DNA from: Sycobia sp. Sy_11
Lineage: Eukaryota; Arthropoda; Insecta; Hymenoptera; Epichrysomallidae
NCBI GenBank assembly: GCA_018907035.1
Contig: JACCIC010000122.1
Span: 1,194,501-1,258,500 of the forward strand
DNA length: 64,000 bases
Direction of reading: 5' to 3'
In this document: positions 10,865 through 20,687 of the stretch, piece by piece
How the letters are laid out: every line of letters begins with the position of its first letter
Position numbering within the stretch: position 1 is the stretch's first letter
The notes under the pieces: generated by a model
What the model was told of the DNA's origin: nothing
The model's input: the letters and a program-made list of their open reading frames with translations, nothing else
The model's database searches: none
Made by a program: the position numbers and the translations under genes

Positions 10865-11433
10865 TTTCAATGGTCTTAAATTCGAGGCCTATCTTTACCC
10901 AAAAAACGTCAATCAGTCAAATTATCAATTTTTAAAAAAAATAGTTGAGCCGATTGATCGTGTGACATATCTGCCATTTAGCAAACATAAACTGCAATAT
11001 CACCAGATGAAGCATTATTAAAGCTAATTATGATTTTCGATTATGTAACTTAAAAGAAGCAGGATAACATCAGAGAATTTTTCTGCATGGGAATACAGAA
11101 AAGTGTAGACTGTTTCTACCTCTGCCAGACATATGCTCATATACCAAAATATCTTATTACAGATAATATTAACACGTTAGTAATTTATCGTTCAGATGCT
11201 ATGAATGAATAAAACATATGTATTATGACCATGTAAATACTATTATAACTTTCAAAAAGTTTCGAAATTTTTGGTCGGAATGCTGGAAAAATGATAATGA
11301 TAAATTTTTTATTATTGATGAAGATAGAGTAATGGATGATACTAGATATAGAAAACAATTTAACTATTTTGCAGTAGAAAGGAGTTACAAACTCTTAAGA
11401 ATTCCGTTTAAGTTTGAGCAGCACAACTCGGCA
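10865..11433 (+). pseudogene. Polinton packaging ATPase (HerA/FtsK type) C-terminal remnant
   Basis: Plus-strand frames give LIMIFDYV (Walker B-like strand, normally LIIFDDV), KKQDNIREFFCMG, VDCFYLCQTYAHIPKYLITD (the conserved Q-T-Y-IP block), DNINTLVIYRSD, then NMYYDHVNTIITFKKFRNFW and FFIIDEDRVMDDTRYRKQF, the usual C-terminal Y-DHV ... ID ... RYRK-F signature. A stop follows IFDYVT and another precedes NMYYDHV. The Walker A part should lie upstream but was not recovered. In intact Polintons this ATPase is thought to package DNA into capsids. Confidence 0.8.
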
Positions 11434-12074
11434 TAGTGGACTTTGAGCAAGAAAAGAATATTCTTAGCGAAATCTTGCATAATTGTAATTGTAAGGCTAT
11501 GAGATGAAAATCTGCTTTTTTGAAGCAGGTATGAGAGAATCTTGAAAAGTTCATAGGGGATAAGATTTCAAGTTATTCATCATACTACTTGAAACTTTTC
11601 GAATCAAAAAGTGAAAGTTTGCATTCTTCTAATGACATTTTGGATGATGACAGCATTACAAAGCGAAGTAGATACAGAAATAAATGGTGCTTTATGTTAG
11701 GAACAATTCGGTCAACTTCCATTAAAGATTATGATTTTAATGAAGATTTGGTTCATTTGGATAACTCAATGATGCATTCCACATTTAAATCTATGCGAGG
11801 AAACAATGATAAAACTATTCTTTATTATTATTAGATCACACTTACAACAACTTCAATATCATATATGGAGTAAGAATTATTAGAAGTACATACACGCTTG
11901 TTATTCTGAAGTTAATGGCCGATAATAAAATAAAAGTTATAGTTTGACTTATTCTAAAGGTAATGGACTAATCAAATTACTCATAAAAAATCAGATGGCA
12001 CTTTAATAATTCAGCCAATCGTAAAAATTATTGCAGTATTTTGAAAGCAACAAGTGGTCATCGGAAAAAACATA
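11434..12074. other. Unassigned Polinton-associated stretch with one open frame
   Basis: Includes an 81-codon plus-strand frame at 11589-11834, acidic, with DILDDDSITKRSRYRNKW and no recognised domain. The rest has no coding signal. Confidence 0.35.
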
Positions 12075-12087
12075 ATAATGATGAGAA
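12075..12087 (+). repeat. Target-site duplication, left copy (PLE foldback)
   Basis: ATAATGATGAGAA is repeated exactly at 12518-12530 and flanks the insertion at 12088-12517. Confidence 0.9.
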
Positions 12088-12517
12088 ATTAATAAATATT
12101 TTTTATTGGTCTTACAGTCCAATCAATTCAATCTAAAAATAAAATAAAAATAAAAATAAATATAAAAATAAATAAAAAAACATAGAATAAAATAAAAATT
12201 AAAAATAAAAATTAAATTAAAAATTAAACTGAAATTATAATGACAGTCAGACTGTCCTTGTTTACATTCACCCCCGTAGACTAATCTGTAAATAAAATAT
12301 TAGCTGAAAAAACTCTTTGTTAGTAAAATGCAGTCTGACTGTCCCCAACACCCTTACCTACTTGAAGACTTGTACAACGTTTCGAGCTCGCTACGGCTCC
12401 TCATCAGGGACTCATTTTTATTTTATTTTTAGATTGAATTGATTGGACTGTAAGACCAATAAAAAAATATTTATTAATTTGTATATGGGCAGTCGACAAA
12501 AGTACAATTCAATTGTT
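12088..12517 (-). mobile_element. Penelope-derived foldback element with hammerhead motif
   Basis: A 430-bp insertion without coding capacity. Its ends are inverted copies of one sequence, GGACTGTAAGACCAATAAA plus AT-rich flank, seen at 12100-12130 (complement) and 12446-12468. The left part carries, on the minus strand, a full PLE terminal unit: hammerhead core, intron-like segment, GACAGTCAGACTG, AT-rich tract, tail. The right part is only an inverted tail. An exact 13-bp target duplication shows it inserted as one unit into the Polinton remnant. It must have been mobilised in trans by a PLE reverse transcriptase. Confidence 0.85.
12366..12414 (-). ncRNA. Hammerhead ribozyme motif (PLE)
   Basis: On the minus strand: AGTCC, then CTGATGAG, stem II GAGC/GCTC with an 8-nt loop, CGAAAC, GTT, then GTACAAGTC as the stem I return strand. 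The conserved core is complete, but a G-to-T change in the GGAC return strand weakens stem I relative to the copy at 58913-58966. Stem III can only be a 2-bp AC/GT pair without loop, as in the minimal type-I motifs reported for Penelope-like elements. Those usually act as dimers. Confidence 0.8.
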
Positions 12518-12530
12518 ATAATGATGAGAA
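12518..12530 (+). repeat. Target-site duplication, right copy (PLE foldback)
   Basis: Exact copy of 12075-12087. Confidence 0.9.
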
Positions 12531-12790
12531 TCATCATTTTACGAGTCGCTGCAAATGTCAAGACTGGAATTTTCTGAAAGTGAGCAAGAGATAAACCATA
12601 AGCGTTATTTGTTATTTCTAAACAACTTTTAAAGTTGTCAGCCAAAAGTAGGACATCGGCTTTTTAATTATAAGACGAAGTATTGTACTAAAGTTCTTAT
12701 ATTGATTCAATCTCATACTTGAACAGCATACATATAGACGTCATCAGTCACTTGTGAATCCGTTAATTTATTAGATAATTAATTTTTTCT
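12531..12790 (-). pseudogene. Polinton DNA polymerase B fragment on the opposite strand
   Basis: Minus strand from 12790: LTDSQVTDDVYMYAVQV, then (shifted) LKADVLLLADNFKSCLEITN and YGLSLAHFQKIPVLTFAATR. This is the well-conserved block between exonuclease and palm in protein-primed polymerases (family LYLKTDVLLLADVFENF ... YGLDPAHYYTAPGLAWDA). It is just the region missing from the plus-strand polymerase at 7570-8343. It may be a displaced, inverted piece of that gene or belong to a second Polinton. The coding part stops at the PLE insertion site. Confidence 0.75.
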
Positions 12791-12799
12791 GGCAGTTTT

Positions 12800-13870
12800 G
12801 TACTGTACAATTTACATACAACATCTCTAATATCTATAATATCTATAATTAATAGAAATATATCTTTTCATCTAATAAGATGAATATTTTCACTTGAAAA
12901 TCCAGCTGAAATTTATTTATAGCTATATGTACATTTTCTAGAGTGATGCCAGCTGTTCAAAAGTTGATGGTAAAAGCAGAAATGAATAGAGATTGCTAGA
13001 GTCCATAGTCAGGTATATGTAAATATGTATGAGTACCAATTCGTAAAAGTTTTAAAATTATTTCTTATTATTATTCAAAAAAATTTGCTTATTGAAAGTG
13101 TTACTTATTTATAACGTGAGAATACAGTACTATAAAATATTAATTTAAATATTATTTTGACATGTACTTGCAGACCCGGTTTTAAAAGTGTGTAGTAATT
13201 TAAATGGTTAAAAAATATTGAGGAATAGTATCTTCTATCAGCTTTTACTGAACACTACGCAAAATAACCTATAGCTCCTAGTACAACGAATAAATTAAAA
13301 TTAATTAATTGTAGATTGCATATTCACGAATGCTTCTTTTATCAGCGTAAATGCCTTATTTTATCAAAGAAACTTAATCTAATACAACATATGTTACTAA
13401 TATACTATAGCATAATCTACTACTTGTACCAATTCATAATTGTTTGAATATTTCAACGATGTCCAGTTAAATTACGAAACAAAGATAACTTCAGTAATGT
13501 TTGTTATCAATAAGATTTTCAAATGTATATCAATTTTTAATATATATTTGGATATATTGTTTTTTCTAAACTAATTTATTGTCAGTAGATAAATTTACAT
13601 TATTTAGCTTAAATTTTTTTATTTCACTATCTTCTAGTTGATGTAATTTATCACATCTAAGATCACTATGAGGAATATTTACGTGTGGTAAAAAGCTTTA
13701 CAGAATCAAACTAATATATTCTAGAAATTAGTATTTATATTATCAAATTAATTAAATAAAAATTTTCTTAGTTTAAGAAATAGATTTTTCAAAATAATTG
13801 ATTAAAATTATACAGTCGAAAAAATGCTAATATGAAATAAATATTACTTGATTCAAGCAATTCATGCGAT
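12800..13870. other. AT-rich stretch without recognisable genes
   Basis: No conserved frames, tandem repeats or terminal repeats seen. Possibly further worn Polinton sequence. Confidence 0.4.
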
Positions 13871-13874
13871 TGTT

Positions 13875-14010
13875 CTGTACCAAGTAGGGGCCTATATGGG
13901 CCTATAGGACACTGGGTTGTCAGATACTTTGTCTTCACCCTTTGGTATTGTGACGACTTGACCGACCTTCCACTCATTGGGGAAAACCGAAAACCTTAAG
14001 CACGAGTTGT
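13875..14010 (-). pseudogene. Non-LTR retrotransposon reverse transcriptase scrap
   Basis: Minus strand reads FPNEWKVGQVVTIPKGEDKV followed by SDNPVSYRPI, the fingers motif of jockey/RTE-type reverse transcriptases (FP-EWK-A-V-PIPK ... YRPISLL). It breaks off on both sides within 50 codons. Confidence 0.75.
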
Positions 14011-14159
14011 AAATTCGAAGTGTGTTAAAAAATTAACAAAAATTTTTAAATTTCGCGGGTTTCGCGATTTTGTTTGTATAAAATTTTTTTTATTATGCTG
14101 TTACGCATGCTTCTGAAGTATGGTATAATTTTAAGAAATATTCATTGCTTACTTTTTAA

Positions 14160-14445
14160 GTGGCAGTCGCTAATGTTAGATGTGTTTTTTGAGCTCGGTG
14201 ATTTTTGTTTGTCGAGCCTTTTTCGGTCTTGGCGATCCAGACTGCCTCCACTGGGACGATTGAGCCTTAGTTTCGACATCATATCCGTAAACCCATATTT
14301 CGTTGACTGTTATAACACGTTTTAGTAGTTCTGCATCGTTATTAACTTCATGTAGTGACTCCTGAGCAACTTCCATTCGCCGCTGTTTCTGTTGAAAATT
14401 CAACAATTTTTGAACAAATTTTGTTGCCACACGTTTCTAATCAAA
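14160..14445 (-). pseudogene. mariner transposase fragment (cecropia/SETMAR-like)
   Basis: Minus strand: KFVQKLLNFQQKQRRMEVAQ, AELLKRVITVNEIWVYGYDV and ETKAQSSQWRQSGSPRPKKA. This is the central block around the first catalytic position. There the usual ITGDE reads ITVNE, so the Asp itself has been lost. Fragment only, no terminal repeats, other catalytic positions absent. Confidence 0.9.
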
Positions 14446-14584
14446 AACATCAACTTCGGCGATCGTTCATAACCATTTCTTTCACTTTTTTTAACGTTTT
14501 CTGCCCCCCTGGGCCGAAGGGTTTTAGTCAAGTACCTCATATCTTTTTGCTCTTGCGTTTCATCCTGTATATTATCTAGAGTGA

Positions 14585-14960
14585 ACATGGTGTTTAGTAC
14601 TCGACTAATACTCGACGAGCTGGATTTGTAGCCCTTTTAATACTGTCTAATTCAGGGTTCCGCCAGGGCATCCTCCTAGCCGCTACTATACTCCTCGGTA
14701 TGGCAGCATAGCACGTTGTCCTCAAAATGGCTGTTAATGAGCGAACTCTCTCAATAGTCTCCATTTTGGAGCTGGACATATCTTTAAGGATCTGGTTCTA
14801 ACACAGCAGAGAAGGTATCCCAATTTGTCTTATGTGTGGAGTATCACTTAATGAGAGATCGCGATCGATCTGTGATAACTCGAGGTCCAATCCTCTCTGT
14901 CAGGTCATCTTGTGCTGAGTGTTTCGAGATTCATGTAGACAAGAGTTACGTCCACATTTC
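14585..14960 (-). pseudogene. R1-type non-LTR ORF2 linker fragment
   Basis: Minus strand contains a stretch ending the endonuclease domain (YSTHKTNWDTF, usually YST--TDW--F) and then ETIERVRSLTAILRTTCYAA, IPRSIVAARRMPWRNPELDS and RRVLVEY, the endonuclease-to-reverse-transcriptase linker of R1-clade elements (AIPR ... PWWN-EL--LRR). Scrap without catalytic residues. Confidence 0.75.
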
Positions 14961-15039
14961 CTTCTCCAACTTCGAGTAGTAAAGTACAGTAAATTTTGTT
15001 AAATTACTATATAAATTTGCCTTTGCTCTATATTTTTTA

Positions 15040-15041
15040 TA

Positions 15042-15077
<36 letters not shown>
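15040..15077. repeat. (AT)n microsatellite
   Basis: About 17 AT units, followed by a dispersed repeat at 15078-15285. Confidence 0.95.
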
Positions 15078-15080
<3 letters not shown>

Positions 15081-15285
15081 GTATATACGAAATCTAGTGC
15101 ACGAATATGTGCATTTATTTTAATTTTGTTTCAAAGTATCCTGTCCCGAATATTGCTTGATATCGCCTCTTCGTCATTTCCTAATGTTTCCTACTCCTCT
15201 CCTGTTGTTTATGATACTGCAGCCTGCTGCAGCTGCGCTGCCACATTAGCTACTACATTACGCTTGCTCTGCCCCTTCCCATTAA
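15078..15285. repeat. Dispersed repeat shared with 30221-30350
   Basis: Starts GTATATACGAAATCTAGTGC and shares with 30221-30350 an ordered series of blocks (GCACGAATAT, TCTAATGTTTCATACT-like, ACTGCAG, TTAGCTACTAC, CTTCCC). In both places it follows a microsatellite. Non-coding; perhaps the end of a TE family. Confidence 0.6.
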
Positions 15286-15289
15286 CTAA

Positions 15290-15635
15290 AAATTTTAAGA
15301 TGACACTGTGCGCAAGATATGTGCCGCGTTTTCTCACAATGAAGCAAAAAAAAAGTATCGACAAGATGTTTCAATTGAGTGTTTAACAATGTTTCGGTGT
15401 CATAGAAGGCAAAGACCGTTCTATCTGCAGGCAAGGTTATGGCGTCGGTTTTTTGGGATACGTGTGGGATAATTTTTATTGAGTATCTTGAAAAAGGAAA
15501 AGCTATCAATGGCGAATATTGTGTGAATTTATTGCAACGTTTAAGCGAAGAAATCGAGCTAAAACGGCCACATTTGGCTAAGAAGAAAGTGCTGTTCCAT
15601 CATGACAATAAGATTTTTTCGACCTATAAGATGTG
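15290..15635 (+). pseudogene. mariner transposase fragment
   Basis: Plus strand: ARYVPRFLTMKQKK (the WVPR-LT linker), a gap, then MASVFWDTCGIIFIEYLEKG, NGEYCVNLLQRLSEEI and RPHLAKKKVLFHHDN (second catalytic Asp). It ends abruptly in the 60-bp minisatellite. Frame changes near 15385 and 15440; first and third catalytic blocks missing. Confidence 0.85.
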
Positions 15636-15640
15636 ATTTT

Positions 15641-16000
15641 CAATTAATACACGAAACTGCCCGTGAAAATCAACGATAGGCATCTGAATATCGTAATCCC
15701 GTGGAAGTCGTCCCAACACACCTGCATATCATGCTCGATCGTCTGAATACGAAACTCCCCGTAAAAATGATCCCGATACAACTAGACATCGTGTTCTACC
15801 TTCCAAACACAAAACTACTCGTGGAAGTCGTCGACAAACATCTGGACACCATATTCTGTCATCTGAACACGAACGTCTTCGTAGAAGTCGTCCTCACAGA
15901 ACTGGACATCGTCATCCGCCGTCTAAACACGAAACTACGCATGAAAATCGTTCGCACACAATTGGATATCTGTTTCTATGGCCTGAACAAGACATTATGA
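15641..16000 (+). repeat. 60-bp coding-phase minisatellite (20-residue repeat)
   Basis: Five to six imperfect copies of a 60-bp unit; the AAYACRAAACT landmark falls at about 15745, 15805, 15865 and 15925. Because 60 is divisible by three, one plus-strand frame (15701-15997) stays open across all copies. It encodes a 20-residue repeat of the form VEVVPxxLDIVFYxLNTKLP with V-E/K-V/I-V at the start and LDI...LNTK conserved. A first, shorter copy at 15645-15700 is in a different frame. The frame begins at an ATG inside a repeat and has no recognisable family, so whether it is ever translated is unknown. Confidence 0.8.
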
Positions 16001-16083
16001 TCCGTAGTAGCCGAGTCTATTACATACAATATAGTATTCTAGTAATACATACAGCTTCCTATAGTATATACATATAATAATGC

Positions 16084-16089
<6 letters not shown>

Positions 16090-16143
<54 letters not shown>

Positions 16144-16192
16144 CAAACTCGCCTTCGAGGTACTATCGGTCCACTTGTTCAAAACTCTCCTA

Positions 16193-16242
<50 letters not shown>
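16090..16242. repeat. Two (AT)n microsatellite tracts
   Basis: AT tracts at 16093-16140 and 16196-16238 separated by a 55-bp non-repetitive spacer. Confidence 0.95.
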
Positions 16243-16245
<3 letters not shown>

Positions 16246-16274
16246 ATATAAATATTACAAACCAAAAATATATA

Positions 16275-16524
16275 ATATTAATGATAATGGTTCAATAATG
16301 TGTTGTTCTATTTATATTTGGTTTCTAATCAGGTCCTTGATATTATAGATGGCCTATGAATTGTTAACAGCTTGTACAGTTGCTTGTTGTCACTTGTTCA
16401 CTGATGTAATGCTAAGTTATCTAATTGCACTGTATCTAACTCATCAACTCAAACATGATACTTGATATACTTGCTCAATTTATTACTTGATTACTTGACT
16501 TGAATTTTTTAACGGCACAGTCAA
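16275..16524 (-). repeat. BEL/Pao LTR remnant (element 3' side)
   Basis: About 250 bp aligns in order with 24400-24655: GATAATGG-TCAATAATGT, TATATTTGGTTT, GATGGCCTAT, TTTATTACTTGATT and AACG-CACAGT appear in both. Its outer part is replaced by AT microsatellite. Confidence 0.8.
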
Positions 16525-16528
16525 AAAC

Positions 16529-16565
16529 TTCGCACACGACAAAAAAATTTTTTGTCGTGTGCGAA
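16529..16565. repeat. Perfect 37-bp palindrome
   Basis: TTCGCACACGACAAAAAA, one A, then the exact reverse complement: 18-bp arms with a single-base centre. It sits where the two BEL LTR copies stop matching (just after CACAGTCAAAAAC), so it may be a small insertion or a repair product. Confidence 0.9.
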
Positions 16566-17071
16566 AGTGTAAGAGTAGAACAATAGATGTTTGACATATT
16601 GCTCGATCCACGCGTACACTTAAGGATATGTTGATTTACCTTAATTTACTTTTGAATAGAAAAAAAAAAAATATATATATATACACATATATATAGGAAT
16701 CAGCAAAGTATAACAATACTATGTATGAAATATGAAATAGTCGCTTAGAGTCGATATGGACGCTCTGGGGTCTTGATCACTTCTTTATAGAAATATTTGT
16801 TTTATAGAAATATTTCTTCTTATAGTCGAACATCTCCCTACTTTGAACTCTATAGGTTCAACGGTGGAACAATATAAATTTATGCAATTCAATTAATAAT
16901 ACATTTGTAATACATGCTAATAAAACTTGACGACTATTTTAGACAGTAACGCGATATAAAATGAACAAGTACAATTATTAATCATAAAGAAAAGAATTTT
17001 TTGTTTTACAAAGTTTAAAGACAATTCATACAAATAAAAATCCTTTTTTTTTACATTTTTAAATCATACAT
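16566..17071. other. Unassigned stretch at the 3' end of the BEL element
   Basis: AT-rich with a short AT microsatellite near 16673. No coding signal. Presumably 3' untranslated or LTR sequence that does not match the other LTR. Confidence 0.4.
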
Positions 17072-17994
17072 CTATTTATTTGTCTTGAACGTCAACGAGA
17101 AGTGGGTACAGTTTTTTATACAAATTTGAACAATTCCATATTGTATCGTCACCGTTGCTGCTCTTGCAATGGAATCTGTTGCTGGATGGACTTCTAGTAT
17201 GCGGCTAAGCCTCCAATGCATAGGCGGTATATTTACATACATTTCTTCTTGTATTCTAATCAGTGTACCCTTCTTAATCTCTGTAGTATTTCCCAAGTAC
17301 CATTTACTACGAATGCGTAACTCGTTTAAAAATTCTTTATGCCGTCTAGTTCGGAAATATTGCTTAATGCTTTGAGCTAGTTGCCATGCGGATTGTCTAT
17401 TAATGTGTGGTTCTTGATAATCAAAGGAGGCAATTCTTATCAGACGTCTCCAATTAAGAAATGATTGAATTGAAAATGTATTACATTACTCATGTGTGAG
17501 CAATTTCTGCCCCATGGTTCTATACAGATGTCATTTGAATGGTGGAATAAAATGTCATTCAACATTCGAATTTTTTAAGTAATGATAAATAGAATAGATT
17601 AGAATAATTAGAATAGTTTTTCGCACACACACTGTTGATAGCATTGTCTGAGTAAATGTGATTAGGTTTACAACGACGTGCGTCAATACGTTTTAGTAAT
17701 TCTAAACATGTCTTTAAATCTGTCACGAATGTAATATGAACAGCCTACAGCCCTTCTGGCAAAACAAACAAAAACACAAATATAAGATTTGATTTTTTGT
17801 TTATTTCTAAACTTTTTTTCTTTAATCATGAATGGCCTGCAATAATCCCAACCTATAATACTAAACGGACGTGCTTGTAACACTTGATTAATTGGCAGAT
17901 TTCCCATTGTATAGTTAGGTTTCACTGGATTTACCTTTCGGCAGCACATGTGTTGAGTACATGTTTTATGATTGTTTTTCCACAGATTAGCCAA
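17072..17994 (-). pseudogene. BEL/Pao integrase (core and C-terminal domain)
   Basis: Minus strand from 17994: MGNLPINQVLQARPFSIIGW and DYCRPFMIKEKKFRNKQKIK, then YICVFVCFARRAVG, the integrase start with GVDYAGPF-type first Asp (here GWDYCRPF). A gap with frame changes follows, then FRTRRHKEFLNELRIRSKWY and IPPMHWRLSRILEVHPATDS with the final VRV-T-like strand, typical of the BEL-specific C-terminal domain (LPPLKWRLGRI-E-HPG). The remaining catalytic Asp/Glu blocks are not visible. Inactive. Confidence 0.85.
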
Positions 17995-17999
17995 TATTC

Positions 18000-18495
18000 G
18001 TTTCTAATCCCGTTGAGCGTAACTTAAACTTCGCTATGCCAACATGTTCCATGTTTTTCTTGTATGATTAATAATGTTACGTGATCACGACGGGCTACTA
18101 ATATTGAGTACTTTCTAGAAAACTCAATATCTGCATTGTTCAATAGCCATCCTACTCGTAACAGGCCTACATGATCTGAAAATGGATCAAAATTTAATAC
18201 CGGACATTTCGAATCTATGTTTCCTTGATTTTCCAGACGTTTGATACCAGCCGCGAAAGCTTGCCTTGAATTCTTTTATTAATACCTTGGCGCGCCTCCT
18301 AGAATACTTTCCTTTTATTTCACCATCCGCAGTTCGATATTTTACCGCACGCCAATAAAACGCAAGGAATTTGACTAATTGGCTCCGCGATGAGAAGCGC
18401 GCAAAGGTATCATTTATTTCTTGTCTCGTTGTTCTTACAAGAGCTATTTTCGTTCGTTGTTTTGAAATGATTATTTGCGACAATTGCAGCACCGT
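18000..18495 (-). pseudogene. BEL/Pao integrase zinc/linker region
   Basis: Minus strand shows SQLVKFLAFYWRAVKYRTAD (the SSWLKLLRV-A-V-RF-R linker) and, in another frame, HVGLLRVG-LLNNADI (usually GLLRVGGRL-NA), INH-KTW-MLA-like and EYWILCGK-like blocks, the spacer between RNase H and integrase in BEL elements. Frame-broken. Confidence 0.7.
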
Positions 18496-18499
18496 CCAA

Positions 18500-18960
18500 T
18501 ACTGCTCCTCCTTTGCAAGCCACGAAGAGCGATGCCACTAAAGAGTGTTGTTCACTAAATCAGCTGAAGCCTGGCCGCGCGATAAAATATCTGCATCATT
18601 CTCTGAACATACCATATAATGCCAATCAACTTTACCTGATAATTCATGATAATTTCTGTGACGCAATTTACCATGTACATGGTTCATGTAGGTGGAAACG
18701 ATTTGATCCAATGCAATGCAACTGTTGAATCTGACTAATATCAAACCTTTGAAACTGACACTTGAAATATCACAGTTGCTAACAGTAACCCGGCACAAAG
18801 CTCTAATCTTGATAGACTTGTTATCTTTACCGATGCTACCCGCAATTTTGCGCCAATAAGATTTACTATAAGATGTATTGCCATCTGTTGATTTTATATA
18901 TACACACGCACCGTATGCCTTTTCGTTCGCATGGCAAGTCCTATTTAATTTTTTTTTTGC
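18500..18960 (-). pseudogene. BEL/Pao RNase H region
   Basis: Minus strand: CHANEKAYGACVYIKSTDGN (usually FCDASEKAYGACVY-R), IKIRALCRVTVSNC (usually IPRLELCGALLL), a worn Ser-Thr-V-L stretch, and NDADILSRGQ (usually NPADLVSRG). The first Asp is changed (CHA), one sign of decay. Confidence 0.75.
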
Positions 18961-19880
18961 TAGCGTATGCTACAATTATTTGACGTTTTATCATTATTCG
19001 ATTTATACCTGGTAACTCTGATTTGAATTTGTTCCATTGATGATTCAATCGCTGAGGTATCGATTCATCCCAATCTAATGCTGTCTTCCAGTGCACGTAA
19101 CGTGCATTCCAACGACTTATCAAAAACTTTCTATCGTTGTGGTCGAGCCTAATTATTTGCGCGCTATTGTTTTGGACACGTTGACACAATGACGTATTAT
19201 TAGATGTCTATTTATGCAAGTCAAAGCAGACTAATTTTAACAGTTCGATAAATTGTTTCTTTCCCTCTAAAGCTTCTGAAACTGTTTTTGCACCCGATAA
19301 GCAATCATGTACATAGAATTCATTTTTTTAAATGGGCGCCGCTAAAGGAAATTGGTATCCTTGATCAAGTGCTAGTTGCTATGACGTTCTCATAGCTAGA
19401 TAAGGATCTGAGGCGATGCCTTACGTGACCGTTACTAATTTATAAATTTGAATCTTGTCATTACTATTTTCGCGCCACAAAATTTTTTGATAATTTGCGT
19501 CTTAAATAGCCACCTTAACTTCCCTATACATCTTTGGCAGATCTGCAGCAAAAAAAATATTATGGATTCGAAAACGCATAATCATATTAATAAAATCGAA
19601 TGGTTGGATAGTTTAAGGATATTGGATATTGAATGGTTGGACTCTTTAAGGCGCATTATTGAGGGAGACTTATGTTGCGTTTTTTTCGATGTATCAATAA
19701 CTACGCGCAACATAGTTGTAGTATTTTCTTTTTTAATTATCACATGGTGAGGTGTGTAATAGCCTTTCACGTGTCTTTTCTTCGTTGCTAGTATGATATT
19801 TGACAGATACCTGCTCTAATTCCCAAAAACGCGGTAACTATTTTTTTAAATTTGTGATTAAATAATACAATGGAGCTGCT
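18941..19880 (-). pseudogene. BEL/Pao reverse transcriptase
   Basis: Minus strand from 19880: FWELEQVSVKYHTSNEEK, HHVIIKKENTTTMLRVVIDT (usually H-AV-R-DS-TTK-RVVFDAS), later AMRTS-QLALDQGY, KNEFYVHDCLSGAKTVSEAL (the catalytic YVDDLL box, here YVHDCL) and EGKKQFIELLK. Then HWKTALDWDESIP and ELPGINRI from the RT-RNase H connection. Stops and frame shifts separate these blocks, and the catalytic Asp change alone would inactivate it. Confidence 0.85.
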
Positions 19881-20399
19881 TGTTTTACTAGTGACAATGC
19901 GATACATATTGAACGTTATCTGCAATAACCCATCACAGAACGTTTCTTGAAAAATGGCCTCAAAATAGGACGATAGATAAAATTGACCGTTACATATATT
20001 TTATAAAAAGTAGTAGTTTTACACGTATTTTATAAAAAGCAGTAGCTCCTAGTAGAGCTTCGATCCATGCGGGCGTATCGAACCTTTTACTATATTTATC
20101 ATATTGTTATTAATTTTTGGCGACAGAAGAATGCCTGTAATTGTTGGTAATGTAACAAATACGAATTCTTCTTCATATTTGCTCACTCGTGATCGCTTAG
20201 GCACAATCTTTGGATTTTTCTTGCATTTTCAATTCACCGAGTCAAGCCAAAGGCATATCTATTGTTTTACTTATTAAATATAAACGCGATGCGAGATCTT
20301 CTGATATGAAATTATTTTGAGATCCCCATTGAGTATTACTCTACATTCGTAGATTTTTAGAACATACCTAATAAAACTTGCGAATCTATCGTACTGGTT
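19881..20399 (-). pseudogene. BEL/Pao protease region (worn)
   Basis: Lies between the gag zinc region and reverse transcriptase in the minus-strand element, where BEL elements encode an aspartic protease. Only scraps such as THFVTLPTITGI-like strands are visible, and I cannot point to the Asp-Ser/Thr-Gly site. Confidence 0.4.
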
Positions 20400-20687
20400 A
20401 ACTTAGACATAATTTGAGTACAGTCGCTCTTTGTTGTCGGGCTTTCGACGGAACGTCTATCGAGATTCGCACACGCTATCGAATCGGCAGTCGAGTCAAG
20501 TACGGTATTATGATCGATATACAACAACGAATTATGCTTTTTATTGCATAGTTTATATGTGGATGCCGTGCATTTAAACGTACTCTGATTATCTCGTAAA
20601 CAGTTACTACCAAAGTTATTTCATTTGGAGACATTATTTCGTTCAATGGGCGATAATTTTAAAAATGCTTCGCAAGTGTATATACTA
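20400..20687 (-). pseudogene. BEL/Pao gag, zinc-knuckle part
   Basis: Minus strand: SIYTCEAFLKLSPIERNNVS, NNFGSNCLRDNQSTFKCTAS and KLCNKKHNSLLY. This is the standard BEL pattern (HPIYKC-AF-LSP-ER ... LC-NCLR-GH-...C ... C--CN-KHHTLLH). It continues directly from CNYCKAPN at 21957 across the mariner, so the two halves are one gag split at a TA. Confidence 0.85.

Noticed and set aside
11589..11834. Polinton capsid gene
   Set aside because: Short acidic frame without any capsid-like pattern; location alone is not enough.
15641..16000. CRISPR array
   Set aside because: Units are contiguous 60-bp imperfect repeats without spacers, in an animal genome.
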